NCBI RefSeq assembly: GCF_002341865.1
Contig: NZ_DDOV01000061.1
Span: 40,195 to 62,611, forward strand
Source: Clostridium sp. UBA2485
GTDB taxonomy: Bacteria; Bacillota; Clostridia; Clostridiales; Clostridiaceae
Length of the DNA: 22,417 bases
Direction of reading: 5' to 3'
Shown here: in pieces, positions 1 to 6,716 of the stretch
Layout: each line of letters starts with the position of its first letter
Position numbering within the stretch: the stretch's first letter is position 1
The notes under the pieces: generated by a model
Told to the model about the DNA's origin: nothing
Seen by the model: the letters and a program-made list of their open reading frames with translations, nothing else
The model's database searches: none
Translations under genes and position numbers: made by a program

Positions 1-1989
1 CCTTCTGCATCTCCTATAAAAGAAGCATTACTTAAAGCAGGAATAGGGGAATGTATAATTACCATTGATGAAATGAATATGGACCCAACAAAGCAAATGT
101 TATTTCCGATAGTTGTTAAAAATGCTGATAGCAGCATGAAAGATAAGTTTAAAGAGATTGTTTTAAGTACTCTTAAAGAGCTTGTGAAAAATGGCATTGA
201 TGAAAATCAGTTACAAGCAGCTATAAATACAGTTGAATTTAATCTTCGTGAAGCTGATCCATGGAGAATTGCTAATAAGGGAATTCAATATAATGAAAAA
301 GTACTAAATAGCTGGATATATGACGGAAATCCTCTTGCTCATTTAAAATATGAAAAGAATCTTAATGATATAAAAGAAGCTATAAAAGATAGATATTTTG
401 AGAATTTCATCGAAAAGAATATGGTAAAAAATTCTCATTGTTCATTAGTAGTTTTAAATCCTAAAAAAGGATTAGAAAATGAGAAAAATAAAGCACTAGA
501 AGAAAAGCTAGAAAAGTATAGAATTGCTTTATCAGAAGAAGAACTACAAAAACTTATAGATAGAAATAAAAAATTACAAGAAGCTCAAGTTAAAGTTGAT
601 ACCGAAGAAGAGAAGAGTACTATTCCTAAACTACCTATGGAAGAGATAGATAAAAAAGCAGAACAAATTCCTCAGGAAGTTATAAAAGAACAAGGAATAA
701 CTATACTAAAACATCATATTAACACAAATAAAATAGCATATATAAATTTATTATTTGATGGAAAAATTATTGAAGAAAAATATATTCCTTATTTAGGTCT
801 TTTAGGAGATATTTTAGGAGAGCTTGATACGGAAAGAAAAACCTATTCTGAGCTTATTACGGAAGTTTATAAAAATACAGGTGGAATAACCTTTAAAAAT
901 GAGATTTATACTGAGAAGAATAATGATAAGGTATATCATCCTAAATTTACTATTAAATCAAAGTTAATTTCAGATAATATCCCTAAGTTATTAGAGTTAA
1001 TCAATGAAATAATAACTACTACTAAATTTGATGATATGAATAGAATTAAACAAGTTATTCAAGAGATAAAATCAAAACTTCAAATGAGGATTATAAATGC
1101 AGGTCACGAAATTGCAATGAATAAAGCATTTTCTAAATTCTCCTATGCTCAAGAATATAAAAATAGGATTAGTGGTGCTTCATATTATGAATTTGTATGC
1201 AACTTAGAAAAGAATTTTGAAGATAATAGTGATGAAATTAAAAATAATCTTATGAAGGTATATGAAACTATATTTAATAAAAATAATTTAATTGTTTCAA
1301 TAGTTGGAGAAGAAACTGAAAGTGAAAAATTACTTTCAAATATAAATATAATTTTAGACAACATTAAAGACTCTATATGTGAAGTTCCTAAATTTGAATA
1401 CAAACAATCAAAAGATGTAGAAGGATTAATAACTGCTAGCAATGTACAATATGTGGTTAAGGGATTCAACTTTGCAAAGCTTGATTATAAGTATTCAGGA
1501 AAGATGAAAGTTCTTCAAAACATATTGGAGAGTGAGTATTTATATCCTAGAGTTCGTCTTCAAGGTGGAGCTTATGGCTGTTATATTGATATGAGCAATG
1601 ATGGCAATTTAGCCTTTTTCTCCTATCGTGATCCAAACCTTGCAAGAACAATAGATGTATATAATGAAACTTACAAGTTCTTGGAAAACGTAGATTTTGC
1701 AAATGAAGATATGGAGAATTTTATAATTGGAACAGTAGGTCGAGTATATAGACCATTGACTTCTGATAAAAAAGGTGAAAAAGCAGTTGGAGATTATATT
1801 TGTAATATAACCTACGAAGATGTTCAAAGAGAAAGAGATGAAATTTTAAAGACAACTATTGAAGATATAAAATCCTATGCAAAAATGATTAAATCTGGAA
1901 TGGATGAACATTACTGCTGTGTAGTAGGTAATGAAGGAAAAATTAAAGAAAATGAAGCTATTTTCAATAAGATAAGTAAGTTGTTATAA
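1..1989 (+). CDS. M16C family zinc metallopeptidase, PreP/Cym1-like, 5' truncated by the window
   Basis: The reading frame is open from the first base, so the gene begins before the window; the ATG at 73 is internal. The visible 662 codons are the C-terminal two thirds of a protein that in this family is about 970 residues. The zinc-binding HxxEH motif is in the missing N-terminal part and cannot be checked. What is seen: a charged helical linker (partial residues about 150-235) typical of the M16C-associated region, then the second half of the clamshell fold with an LPYLGLL-like segment, a GGI motif, and RLQGGAYG at partial residues about 519-526, a hallmark near the C-terminus of this family. 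The family degrades short unstructured peptides inside a closed chamber. No signal peptide can be judged. It stands alone, followed by a terminator. Confidence 0.9.
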   Translation, partial: PSASPIKEALLKAGIGECIITIDEMNMDPTKQMLFPIVVKNADSSMKDKFKEIVLSTLKELVKNGIDENQLQAAINTVEFNLREADPWRIANKGIQYNEKVLNSWIYDGNPLAHLKYEKNLNDIKEAIKDRYFENFIEKNMVKNSHCSLVVLNPKKGLENEKNKALEEKLEKYRIALSEEELQKLIDRNKKLQEAQVKVDTEEEKSTIPKLPMEEIDKKAEQIPQEVIKEQGITILKHHINTNKIAYINLLFDGKIIEEKYIPYLGLLGDILGELDTERKTYSELITEVYKNTGGITFKNEIYTEKNNDKVYHPKFTIKSKLISDNIPKLLELINEIITTTKFDDMNRIKQVIQEIKSKLQMRIINAGHEIAMNKAFSKFSYAQEYKNRISGASYYEFVCNLEKNFEDNSDEIKNNLMKVYETIFNKNNLIVSIVGEETESEKLLSNINIILDNIKDSICEVPKFEYKQSKDVEGLITASNVQYVVKGFNFAKLDYKYSGKMKVLQNILESEYLYPRVRLQGGAYGCYIDMSNDGNLAFFSYRDPNLARTIDVYNETYKFLENVDFANEDMENFIIGTVGRVYRPLTSDKKGEKAVGDYICNITYEDVQRERDEILKTTIEDIKSYAKMIKSGMDEHYCCVVGNEGKIKENEAIFNKISKLL

Positions 1990-2082
1990 GATTGAGGTTA
2001 ATTATAGCTAATGCTTAAATCTAATAGCAAATTTTAAAAAATAAGTAATTGTTTAAGATAAAAAAATACTACAAAATCAATA

Positions 2083-2159
2083 ATAAGTATAAAAGGGTTG
2101 TTGCACAATTAATCAATTAGGCTAGTTGTGTAACAATCCATTTTTTATTTTATACTTAT
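2083..2159 (+). terminator. Long intrinsic terminator after the M16C peptidase
   Basis: A stem pairs GGGTTGTTGCACAA (from 2095) with TTGTGTAACAATCC (to 2139), including G-U pairs, and is followed by TTTTTTATTTT. The pairing can resume outside the T-run: ATAAGTATAAAA (2083-2094) is the exact reverse complement of TTTTATACTTAT (2148-2159). The symmetry would allow termination on either strand, but no minus-strand gene reads into it here. Confidence 0.8.
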
Positions 2160-2363
2160 CCATTAAAGTATCTCAATAGCTGTAGAACTTATACTAACAT
2201 AAGGACGTAGATATTGATTAACATAAAATTGCATAATAAAATGAATACTTGATATAATAAAAGATATCTTTGGGATAAATATTATCAATTGTAAATTATA
2301 GTTAAGAGTTATGGTTAGTTAACTTATCTAAAGTTTAATTTCGTCTACAAATAAGCAATTTAA
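2160..2363. other. AT-rich intergenic stretch without recognised content
   Basis: This is part of the 441-base gap between the peptidase and the first ArsR gene. I see no open frame with a ribosome binding site, no tRNA and no riboswitch core. There are only weak AT-rich dyads, for example around 2250-2290. Confidence 0.5.
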
Positions 2364-2392
2364 TTGACAATATGGAATCACTTCACCATAAT
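2364..2392 (+). promoter_or_regulatory. Sigma-A promoter of the CadC-like regulator
   Basis: TTGACA (2364-2369), a 17-base spacer and CATAAT (2387-2392) form a near-consensus promoter. The downstream bases to the AGGAGG at 2415-2420 hold AT-rich near-palindromes (ATATTAATTATAATTAA) that could bind the encoded repressor. That operator role is inferred only. Confidence 0.7.
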
Positions 2393-2430
2393 ATTAATTA
2401 TAATTAACTTTAGCAGGAGGATTTATTAAA

Positions 2431-2790
2431 ATGAGTGATATGATAAAGGCACATGATTGCAATGTAATTCATGTTGATGTACTTAATAAAGTTAAGAAGA
2501 ATATGCCAAATGAATATGCAATGCGTAATTTAACTGAGTTTTTTAAGATAATGGGTGATGGCACTAGAATTCAGATATTATGTGCTTTAGTACAGAATGA
2601 AATGTGTGTATGTGATTTAGCAGTATTAATAAATGTTACAAAGTCAGCAATATCACATCAGTTAAGATCTCTGAAGGAAGCTCATTTAGTAAAATCAAGA
2701 AGAAGTGGCAAAAATGTATTTTATTCTCTTGATGATGAACATGTAAAAGATATTTTAGAAAAAGCATTAAATCACATTATAGAAAAATAG
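2431..2790 (+). CDS. ArsR/SmtB family metal-sensing repressor, CadC-like
   Basis: A 119-residue winged-helix repressor of the ArsR/SmtB family; apo-protein binds the operator and metal releases it. The helix-turn-helix is about residues 60-82 (SAISHQLRSL). Both known CadC-type metal sites seem present. The alpha3N thiolate site has Cys59 and Cys61 in EMCVCDL plus an N-terminal Cys10. The alpha5 dimer site has Asp102, His104, His115 and Glu118, with the same spacing as the four alpha5 ligands of staphylococcal CadC. Cys-rich alpha3N sites favour Cd/Pb/Zn. The ATG is preceded by AGGAGG. The gene has its own promoter and is followed by a strong terminator, so it is a separate unit from the efflux operon downstream. 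Likely inducers are Cd(II), Pb(II) or Zn(II); the family call is secure, the metal is inference. Confidence 0.9.
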   Translation: MSDMIKAHDCNVIHVDVLNKVKKNMPNEYAMRNLTEFFKIMGDGTRIQILCALVQNEMCVCDLAVLINVTKSAISHQLRSLKEAHLVKSRRSGKNVFYSLDDEHVKDILEKALNHIIEK

Positions 2791-2823
2791 AAAATAATTA
2801 AGAAAAATATAAAGATATAGAAG

Positions 2824-2915
2824 GCTGTTACAGAACAAATATCTTGTATAAGTGTTGATATTAAAGGAAAGTTTAAATCAACACTTATACAAGATATAAC
2901 TGTAACAGTTTTTTT
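2824..2915 (+). terminator. Very stable intrinsic terminator between the two ArsR genes
   Basis: A two-part hairpin. The outer arms CTGTTACAG (2824-2832) and CTGTAACAG (2900-2908) are perfect complements, and the inner arms at 2839-2859 and 2877-2897 are a perfect 21-bp inverted repeat around a 17-base loop. TTTTTTT follows at 2909-2915. It separates the upstream regulator from the next promoter, which starts only 25 bases later. Confidence 0.9.
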
Positions 2916-2939
2916 ATTTAATAAATCATAAAATTATGC

Positions 2940-2969
2940 TTGACAGTTGAGTGATTGCTCAACTATAAT
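2940..2969 (+). promoter_or_regulatory. Promoter of the metal-efflux operon
   Basis: Consensus TTGACA (2940-2945) and TATAAT (2964-2969) are separated by 18 bases. The expected transcription start is near 2976, upstream of the ATG at 3023. The spacer is completely occupied by an operator palindrome. Confidence 0.85.
2946..2963. promoter_or_regulatory. Operator 1, within the -35/-10 spacer
   Basis: GTTGAGTGATTGCTCAAC is an 18-bp palindrome with 6-bp arms and a 6-bp centre. It fills the promoter spacer from the last base of the -35 to the first base of the -10. Occupancy would block RNA polymerase. It has the form of an ArsR/SmtB operator; the binding protein is inferred to be one or both neighbouring sensors. 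Confidence 0.75.
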
Positions 2970-2979
2970 AAAAATATAA

Positions 2980-2997
2980 GTTGAGCGCTCATTCAAC
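2980..2997. promoter_or_regulatory. Operator 2, just after the transcription start
   Basis: GTTGAGCGCTCATTCAAC repeats the arms of operator 1 (GTTGA and TCAAC at the ends). The centres of the two sites are 34 bp apart, about three helical turns, which would suit two dimers on the same face of the DNA. A possible TTG start codon at 2981 lies inside this operator and is therefore unlikely to be used. Confidence 0.7.
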
Positions 2998-3022
2998 TGT
3001 TGATGAAAGGATTATTATACAA

Positions 3023-3331
3023 ATGGTAAACAAAAGAGATGATAAGCACTTAAATCAGCATATTTTAAGCAACTTATCAGAATTATTTTGGGTTTTAAGT
3101 GATGCAACAAGAATCAGAATTCTATATGCATTGAGTGAAAAAGAAATGTGTGTTTGTGAGCTAGCAAGGTTACTTAATAATAAACAATCTTCAATATCTC
3201 ATAAATTGCGCATACTTAGAAATTCAAAATTAGTAGGTTTTAAGAGAAATGGGAAAAGAAATATATACTTTTTAAATAATCCATACGCAATAGAAATTAT
3301 TAATAAAGCAATAGAATTTAGGAGGAATTAA
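3023..3331 (+). CDS. ArsR/SmtB family repressor of the metal-efflux operon
   Basis: I choose the ATG at 3023 (102 residues), with GAAAGGA upstream, over a TTG at 2981 that lies in the operator; the longer frame would give 116 residues. The fold is the same as the upstream regulator: EMCVCEL carries the alpha3 Cys-x-Cys pair and SSISHKLRIL is the recognition helix. It differs in metal ligands. There is no N-terminal Cys, only His residues (His9, His13), and the C-terminal helix lacks the Asp/His/His/Glu set of CadC. It is the first gene of an operon with the HMA protein (2 bases between stop and next start) and the P-type ATPase, so it probably represses that operon. A thiolate-based Cd/Pb/Zn sensor is most likely. 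Confidence 0.88.
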   Translation: MVNKRDDKHLNQHILSNLSELFWVLSDATRIRILYALSEKEMCVCELARLLNNKQSSISHKLRILRNSKLVGFKRNGKRNIYFLNNPYAIEIINKAIEFRRN

Positions 3332-3333
3332 TT

Positions 3334-3555
3334 ATGAAAAAGAAATTTAGATTACAAGGATTAGATTGTGCAAATTGTGGAGCAAAGATAGAAAATGCAA
3401 TTAAAAAGTTATCAGTAGTAAATGATGCAACAGTAGATTTTATGACAACAAAATTAATTTTAGAAGCGGATGATGACAAAATGGAAGAAGCTATTAATGC
3501 ATCCAAGGAAGTAATTAAAAAAATGGAACCAGATATTATTGTAAAGAAAATCTAA
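3334..3555 (+). CDS. Heavy-metal-associated (HMA) domain protein, metallochaperone-like
   Basis: A 73-residue free-standing HMA domain of ferredoxin-like fold. The metal-binding loop is GLDCANC with Cys12 and Cys15, preceded by a short beta strand and followed by a helix, as in CopZ and in the N-terminal domains of CadA or ZntA. Length is normal for a single domain. It overlaps the upstream regulator closely: its AGGAGG at 3320-3325 is inside the regulator's coding end. The neighbouring ATPase lacks an N-terminal HMA domain, so this protein probably takes the place of that domain in trans, passing or sensing Zn/Cd/Pb. Cytoplasmic. Metal identity is inferred from the ATPase class. Confidence 0.9.
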   Translation: MKKKFRLQGLDCANCGAKIENAIKKLSVVNDATVDFMTTKLILEADDDKMEEAINASKEVIKKMEPDIIVKKI

Positions 3556-3571
3556 AGAGAGGTGATATGCT

Positions 3572-3637
3572 ATAAAGAATAAAAAGCGCATTATCTATGG
3601 AGTTATAGGTGGAATTATTCTTTATAGCACACTTTAA
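3572..3637 (+). pseudogene. Remnant of the P-type ATPase start (duplication scar)
   Basis: Reading from ATA at 3572 gives IKNKKRI...GG..., which lines up with MNNKNRI...GG at the start of the real ATPase gene at 3982. The ATG has become ATA, and the frame stops at 3635. A ribosome-binding-like GAGAGGTGAT is still present ahead of it. It is clearly more diverged than the adjacent HMA copies. Confidence 0.75.
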
Positions 3638-3640
3638 AAA

Positions 3641-3736
3641 TTCAGAGTTCGTAAGTTTTAAAGAAAAAAAGAAATATATATTTTTAATAATAAATACACA
3701 ATAGAAATTATTAATAAAGTAATAAAATTTAGGGGG
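3641..3736 (+). pseudogene. Remnant of the 3' end of the ArsR gene (duplication scar)
   Basis: This stretch matches the last 100 or so bases of the ArsR gene at 3224-3327. For example, AGAAATTATTAATAAAG is shared exactly. It has substitutions and small deletions that destroy the frame. It ends with AGGGGG, the equivalent of the AGGAGG used by the first HMA gene. Confidence 0.75.
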
Positions 3737-3744
3737 AATTAATT

Positions 3745-3965
3745 ATGCAAAAGAATTTAGATTACAAGGATTAGATTGTGCAAATTGTGGAGCAAAGATA
3801 GAAAATGCAATTAAAAAATTACCAGTAGTAAAGGATGCAACAGTAGATTTTATGACAACAAAGTTAATCTTAGAAGCAGATGATGACAAAATGGAAGAAG
3901 CTATTGATGCATCTAAGGAAGTAATTAAAAAAATGGAACCAGACATTATTGTAAAGAAAATCTAA
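3745..3965 (+). pseudogene. Second HMA domain gene, broken by a one-base deletion
   Basis: Aligned with the gene at 3334, this copy has AAGAATTT where the first has AAGAAATTT. The ATG at 3745 therefore runs into TAG at 3772 after nine codons. From 3756 the HMA frame is complete to TAA at 3963 and keeps the CANC metal loop. No ATG, GTG or TTG lies in that frame after an upstream TAA at 3723. Beyond the deletion I count nine substitutions against the first copy: six synonymous and three not (Ser to Pro, Asn to Lys, Asn to Asp). That pattern says the copy was under protein-level selection until recently. A sequencing error in the A-run is the main alternative, in which case this is a second working HMA protein. 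Confidence 0.8.
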
Positions 3966-3981
3966 AGAGGGGGAAAATGCT

Positions 3982-5826
3982 ATGAACAATAAAAATCGTA
4001 TTACTCGTATAATTTTAGGTGGAGCATTATTCGTTGTAGCATTACTTGCAAAATCAGAATTTCAATTATTATTATATTTAATCAGTTACATTATTGTTGG
4101 TGGAGATGTTGTATTAAAAGCAGTTAAGAATATTTTTAGAGGACAAGTATTTGATGAAAATTTCTTGATGTGCATTGCAACTATAGGAGCCTTTATTATT
4201 GGAGAGTATCCAGAAGGTGTAGCAGTAATGTTATTCTATCAAGTTGGCGAAGTATTCCAAAATTATGCTGTTAATCAATCAAGAAAATCAATTGTTAGTT
4301 TAATGGATATTAGACCTGATTATGCAAATGTAAAGCGTGGCAGTGAATTAGTAAAGATGGATCCAGATGAAGTAAAGATAGATGATATAATTGTAATTAA
4401 AGCAGGAGAAAGAATCCCTTTAGATGGGGTTGTTATAGATGGAAACTCTATGATTGATACATCAGCATTAACTGGTGAATCAGTTCCAAGAGATTTATCT
4501 GTAGGTTCAGAAGTATTAAGTGGATGTATTAATATTAATGGAGTTTTAACTGCTCGTGTTACAAAAGGATATGAAGAATCCACTGTAAGTAAGATATTAG
4601 ATTTAGTAGAGAATGCAAGTAGTAAAAAGTCAAATTCAGAAAACTTTATAACAAAGTTTGCAAGATATTATACACCAGCAGTTGTTATTGTAGCAGCTAT
4701 ATTAGCAGTATTACCACCTCTTTTAATAGAAGGAGCTACATTTAGCGATTGGGTTTCAAGAGCGTTAACATTCCTTGTTATATCATGTCCTTGTGCATTA
4801 GTTATATCTGTACCATTAAGTTTCTTTGGAGGAATAGGAGCTGCTTCTAAAAGTGGTGTTTTAGTAAAGGGAAGTAACTATTTAGAAGCATTAGCTGAAA
4901 CAGAAATGGTTGTGTTTGATAAAACTGGAACATTGACAAAAGGTGTATTTAAAGTACAAGAGATAAATGCAAAAGGTATTTCTAAAGAAAAATTACTTGA
5001 GTTAACTGCCTATGCAGAAAATTATTCAAACCATCCAATTTCAATATCTTTAAAGCAAGCTTACAATAAGAAAATTGATGAATCAGAAATAACAGATGTT
5101 GAAGAAATCTCTGGACATGGAGTTCGAGCAGTTGTAAAAGGTAAGACAGTACATGCAGGCAATACAAAATTAATGAAGAAAATAAAGGTTCCTTACTATA
5201 AAGGAGAGATAGTAGGAACAGTAGTACACGTAGCAGTAGATGATAAATATGCAGGATATATTGTAATTGCAGATGAAGTGAAACCAGATGCAGCAAAAGC
5301 AATTCGAGAATTAAAAGAAGCTGATATAAGGCAAACTGTTATGTTAACAGGTGATGCTAATAGTGTTGGTATGAAAGTAGCTAAAGAATTAGCGCTTGAT
5401 AAAGCATATACAGAATTACTTCCAGCAGGAAAAGTTGAAAAAGTAGAAGAATTATTAAGACAAAAATCAGAAAAAGGAAAACTAGCTTTCGTTGGAGATG
5501 GAATTAATGATGCACCGGTTTTAGCTAGAGCAGATATTGGTATTGCTATGGGTGGTCTTGGATCAGATGCGGCAATAGAAGCGGCAGATATAGTTATTAT
5601 GACTGATGAACCATCAAAAATAGCAACAGCAATGAAAATATCAAAGCGTACATTAAGAATTGTAAAACAAAATATTGTATTTGCGCTATCAGTAAAAGCT
5701 ATAGTTCTTCTTATGGGAGCAGCAGGTATTGCAACAATGTGGGAAGCAGTATTTGCAGATGTAGGAGTATCTGTAATTGCAATCTTAAATGCAACTAGAG
5801 TGTTAAATATAAATAAACTTAAATAG
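3982..5826 (+). CDS. P1B-type ATPase, Zn/Cd/Pb exporter, without N-terminal HMA domain
   Basis: A 614-residue heavy-metal-pumping P-type ATPase that exports divalent metal from the cytoplasm using ATP. Domains in order: short N-terminal TM region, actuator domain with LTGES (Thr164-Glu166), TM6 with Cys269-Pro270-Cys271, phosphorylation Asp313 in DKTGT, His351-Pro352 of the nucleotide-binding domain, and GDGINDAP at 505-512. TM7 carries Lys572 and TM8 Asp593 in DVGVS. The CPC plus Lys and Asp set marks the P1B-2 (Zn/Cd/Pb) subgroup rather than copper pumps. Typical CadA proteins have one or two N-terminal HMA domains; this one starts directly at the membrane region, and the HMA domain is encoded separately upstream. 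AGAGGGGG precedes the ATG. It is the last gene before a terminator. Confidence 0.93.
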   Translation: MNNKNRITRIILGGALFVVALLAKSEFQLLLYLISYIIVGGDVVLKAVKNIFRGQVFDENFLMCIATIGAFIIGEYPEGVAVMLFYQVGEVFQNYAVNQSRKSIVSLMDIRPDYANVKRGSELVKMDPDEVKIDDIIVIKAGERIPLDGVVIDGNSMIDTSALTGESVPRDLSVGSEVLSGCININGVLTARVTKGYEESTVSKILDLVENASSKKSNSENFITKFARYYTPAVVIVAAILAVLPPLLIEGATFSDWVSRALTFLVISCPCALVISVPLSFFGGIGAASKSGVLVKGSNYLEALAETEMVVFDKTGTLTKGVFKVQEINAKGISKEKLLELTAYAENYSNHPISISLKQAYNKKIDESEITDVEEISGHGVRAVVKGKTVHAGNTKLMKKIKVPYYKGEIVGTVVHVAVDDKYAGYIVIADEVKPDAAKAIRELKEADIRQTVMLTGDANSVGMKVAKELALDKAYTELLPAGKVEKVEELLRQKSEKGKLAFVGDGINDAPVLARADIGIAMGGLGSDAAIEAADIVIMTDEPSKIATAMKISKRTLRIVKQNIVFALSVKAIVLLMGAAGIATMWEAVFADVGVSVIAILNATRVLNINKLK

Positions 5827-5835
5827 TATTATATG

Positions 5836-5885
5836 CTATAAAGAAATGAGAGGGAAATTTGAATAACCTCTCATTTTCTTTATAG
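5836..5885 (+). terminator. Terminator of the metal-efflux operon
   Basis: CTATAAAGAAATGAGAGG (5836-5853) pairs with its complement at 5867-5885, which has one extra T. The GC-richer core GAGAGG/CCTCTC is followed by CATTTTCTTTATAG, so the release tract forms the outer part of the stem. Confidence 0.75.
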
Positions 5886-5940
5886 TTATTGTAAGAAGTT
5901 CTGTATTTTCATTCACTTTAAATGGAAAGAAGGGATATAA

Positions 5941-6381
5941 GTGATTGATACAATAGATTATTACCTTGATATTCTAAAGAAAAATAGTGAGAAGTTAACT
6001 GTACAGAGAATGAAGTTACTAGAAATTTTTTTAGAACACCCCAAAGATCATTTTAGTCCAAAAGAGTTAGAAGATATCTTAAAATCTAAAAATGAACTAA
6101 CAAGTTTTTCAACAATATATCGTAATTTAAAAGTATTTGAAAGATTTGATTTCATTAAAAGCATTGCACTGGATAATGGTATTAAAAAATATGAATTAAA
6201 TAAAATTTCAATATATGATATTAAGTTACAGGCACATTTAATATGTAAAGACTGCGGGGAAATTATAGATTATATTCCAGAGATAGATATAGCAGAAATA
6301 TTAAAAAGAGAAGATTATAAATCTTTTAAGGTGAAAAGTATTGATATTAATATATATGGTATATGTGAGAAATGTAGATAG
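5941..6381 (+). CDS. Fur family transcriptional regulator
   Basis: A 146-residue Fur-superfamily protein. The N-terminal winged helix includes the recognition segment SFSTIYRNLK (55-64). The C-terminal dimerisation domain holds two Cys pairs, Cys102/Cys105 and Cys142/Cys145, the structural zinc site. The usual regulatory-site stretch before the first Cys pair (HHDH in Fur/Zur/PerR) is here KLQAHL, keeping only His99, so the regulatory metal site may differ from the canonical form. The start is GTG at 5941 with AGAAGGG upstream. It lies 114 bases past the ATPase but after a terminator, so it may have its own weak promoter. Subfamily (Fur, Zur or PerR) cannot be assigned. The location next to a Zn/Cd/Pb pump makes a zinc link attractive but unproven. 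Confidence 0.85.
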   Translation: MIDTIDYYLDILKKNSEKLTVQRMKLLEIFLEHPKDHFSPKELEDILKSKNELTSFSTIYRNLKVFERFDFIKSIALDNGIKKYELNKISIYDIKLQAHLICKDCGEIIDYIPEIDIAEILKREDYKSFKVKSIDINIYGICEKCR

Positions 6382-6430
6382 CTAGATATAATATACCTGT
6401 AAAAAAAGTTTGTGTAAAATGAATAAAAAG

Positions 6431-6486
6431 TACTCATTGTTGCAAGTAGTTGATATAATAAACTATTGCAGGAATGAGTATTTTTA
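6431..6486 (+). terminator. Terminator after the Fur-family gene
   Basis: TACTCATT (6431-6438) pairs with AATGAGTA (6473-6480), and the stem continues after a two-base mismatch with TGCAA/TTGCA and TAGTT/AACTA. TTTTT follows at 6481-6485. Confidence 0.8.
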
Positions 6487-6544
6487 TGACGAATATTATA
6501 AAAATGGGTTTTAAAAAGCAATTCTAGATGATTGGAGAGGAGTA

Positions 6545-6577
6545 ATGAACAAATTTATAAAGCATATTAAGATTTAG
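6545..6577 (+). CDS. Possible leader peptide or relic, 10 codons
   Basis: An ATG at 6545 is preceded at close distance by GGAGAGGAG (6534-6542), an unusually good ribosome binding site for this AT-rich spacer. It opens a 10-codon frame, MNKFIKHIKI, ending in TAG. It sits about 140 bases ahead of the MATE gene. It could be a translated leader or the leftover start of a deleted gene. The remaining bases of this 335-base gap (6578-6716) hold only AT-rich sequence and the MATE ribosome binding site. Confidence 0.3.
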   Translation: MNKFIKHIKI

Positions 6578-6716
6578 AAGTATTTTTCAAATTGATAAAG
6601 AATTGCATATAATATAAACTAATTTAAATTTATATTAGAAATAATTATGCAAAAGTCAGAATATTAAGTAAAATATAATTACTATTATATTTTAGACTTA
6701 TTTAGGGGGTAGAGAT

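Larger units (their letters stand above)
3224..3637 (+). repeat. Tandem duplication, left copy
   Basis: This unit contains the end of the second ArsR gene, the intact HMA gene and a degraded copy of the ATPase start. Equivalent points recur about 410-411 bases downstream: HMA start 3334 versus 3745, and ATPase-start remnant 3572 versus the real start 3982. Confidence 0.85.
3641..4050 (+). repeat. Tandem duplication, right copy
   Basis: This is the partner of 3224-3637. It comprises the degraded regulator end, the frameshifted HMA gene and the functional ATPase start. The right limit is approximate because the match to the left remnant fades in the first TM segment of the ATPase. Confidence 0.8.

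Noticed and set aside
2160..2430. Possible riboswitch ahead of the first ArsR gene
   Set aside because: The dyads are weak and AT-rich and I see no conserved riboswitch core. The CadC-like repressor itself explains regulation.
2981..3022. TTG start giving a 116-residue version of the second ArsR protein
   Set aside because: The codon lies inside operator 2, only a few bases past the expected transcription start, and has no ribosome binding site. The ATG at 3023 has GAAAGGA.
3743..3946. Open frame on the minus strand across the second HMA copy, and the matching one at 3318-3506
   Set aside because: Both are antisense shadows of the HMA coding sequence. They have no ribosome binding site and no recognisable protein.
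4982..5302. Leucine-rich minus-strand frame inside the ATPase gene
   Set aside because: It is antisense to the well-supported P-type ATPase; its composition reflects the reverse complement of Lys/Glu codons.
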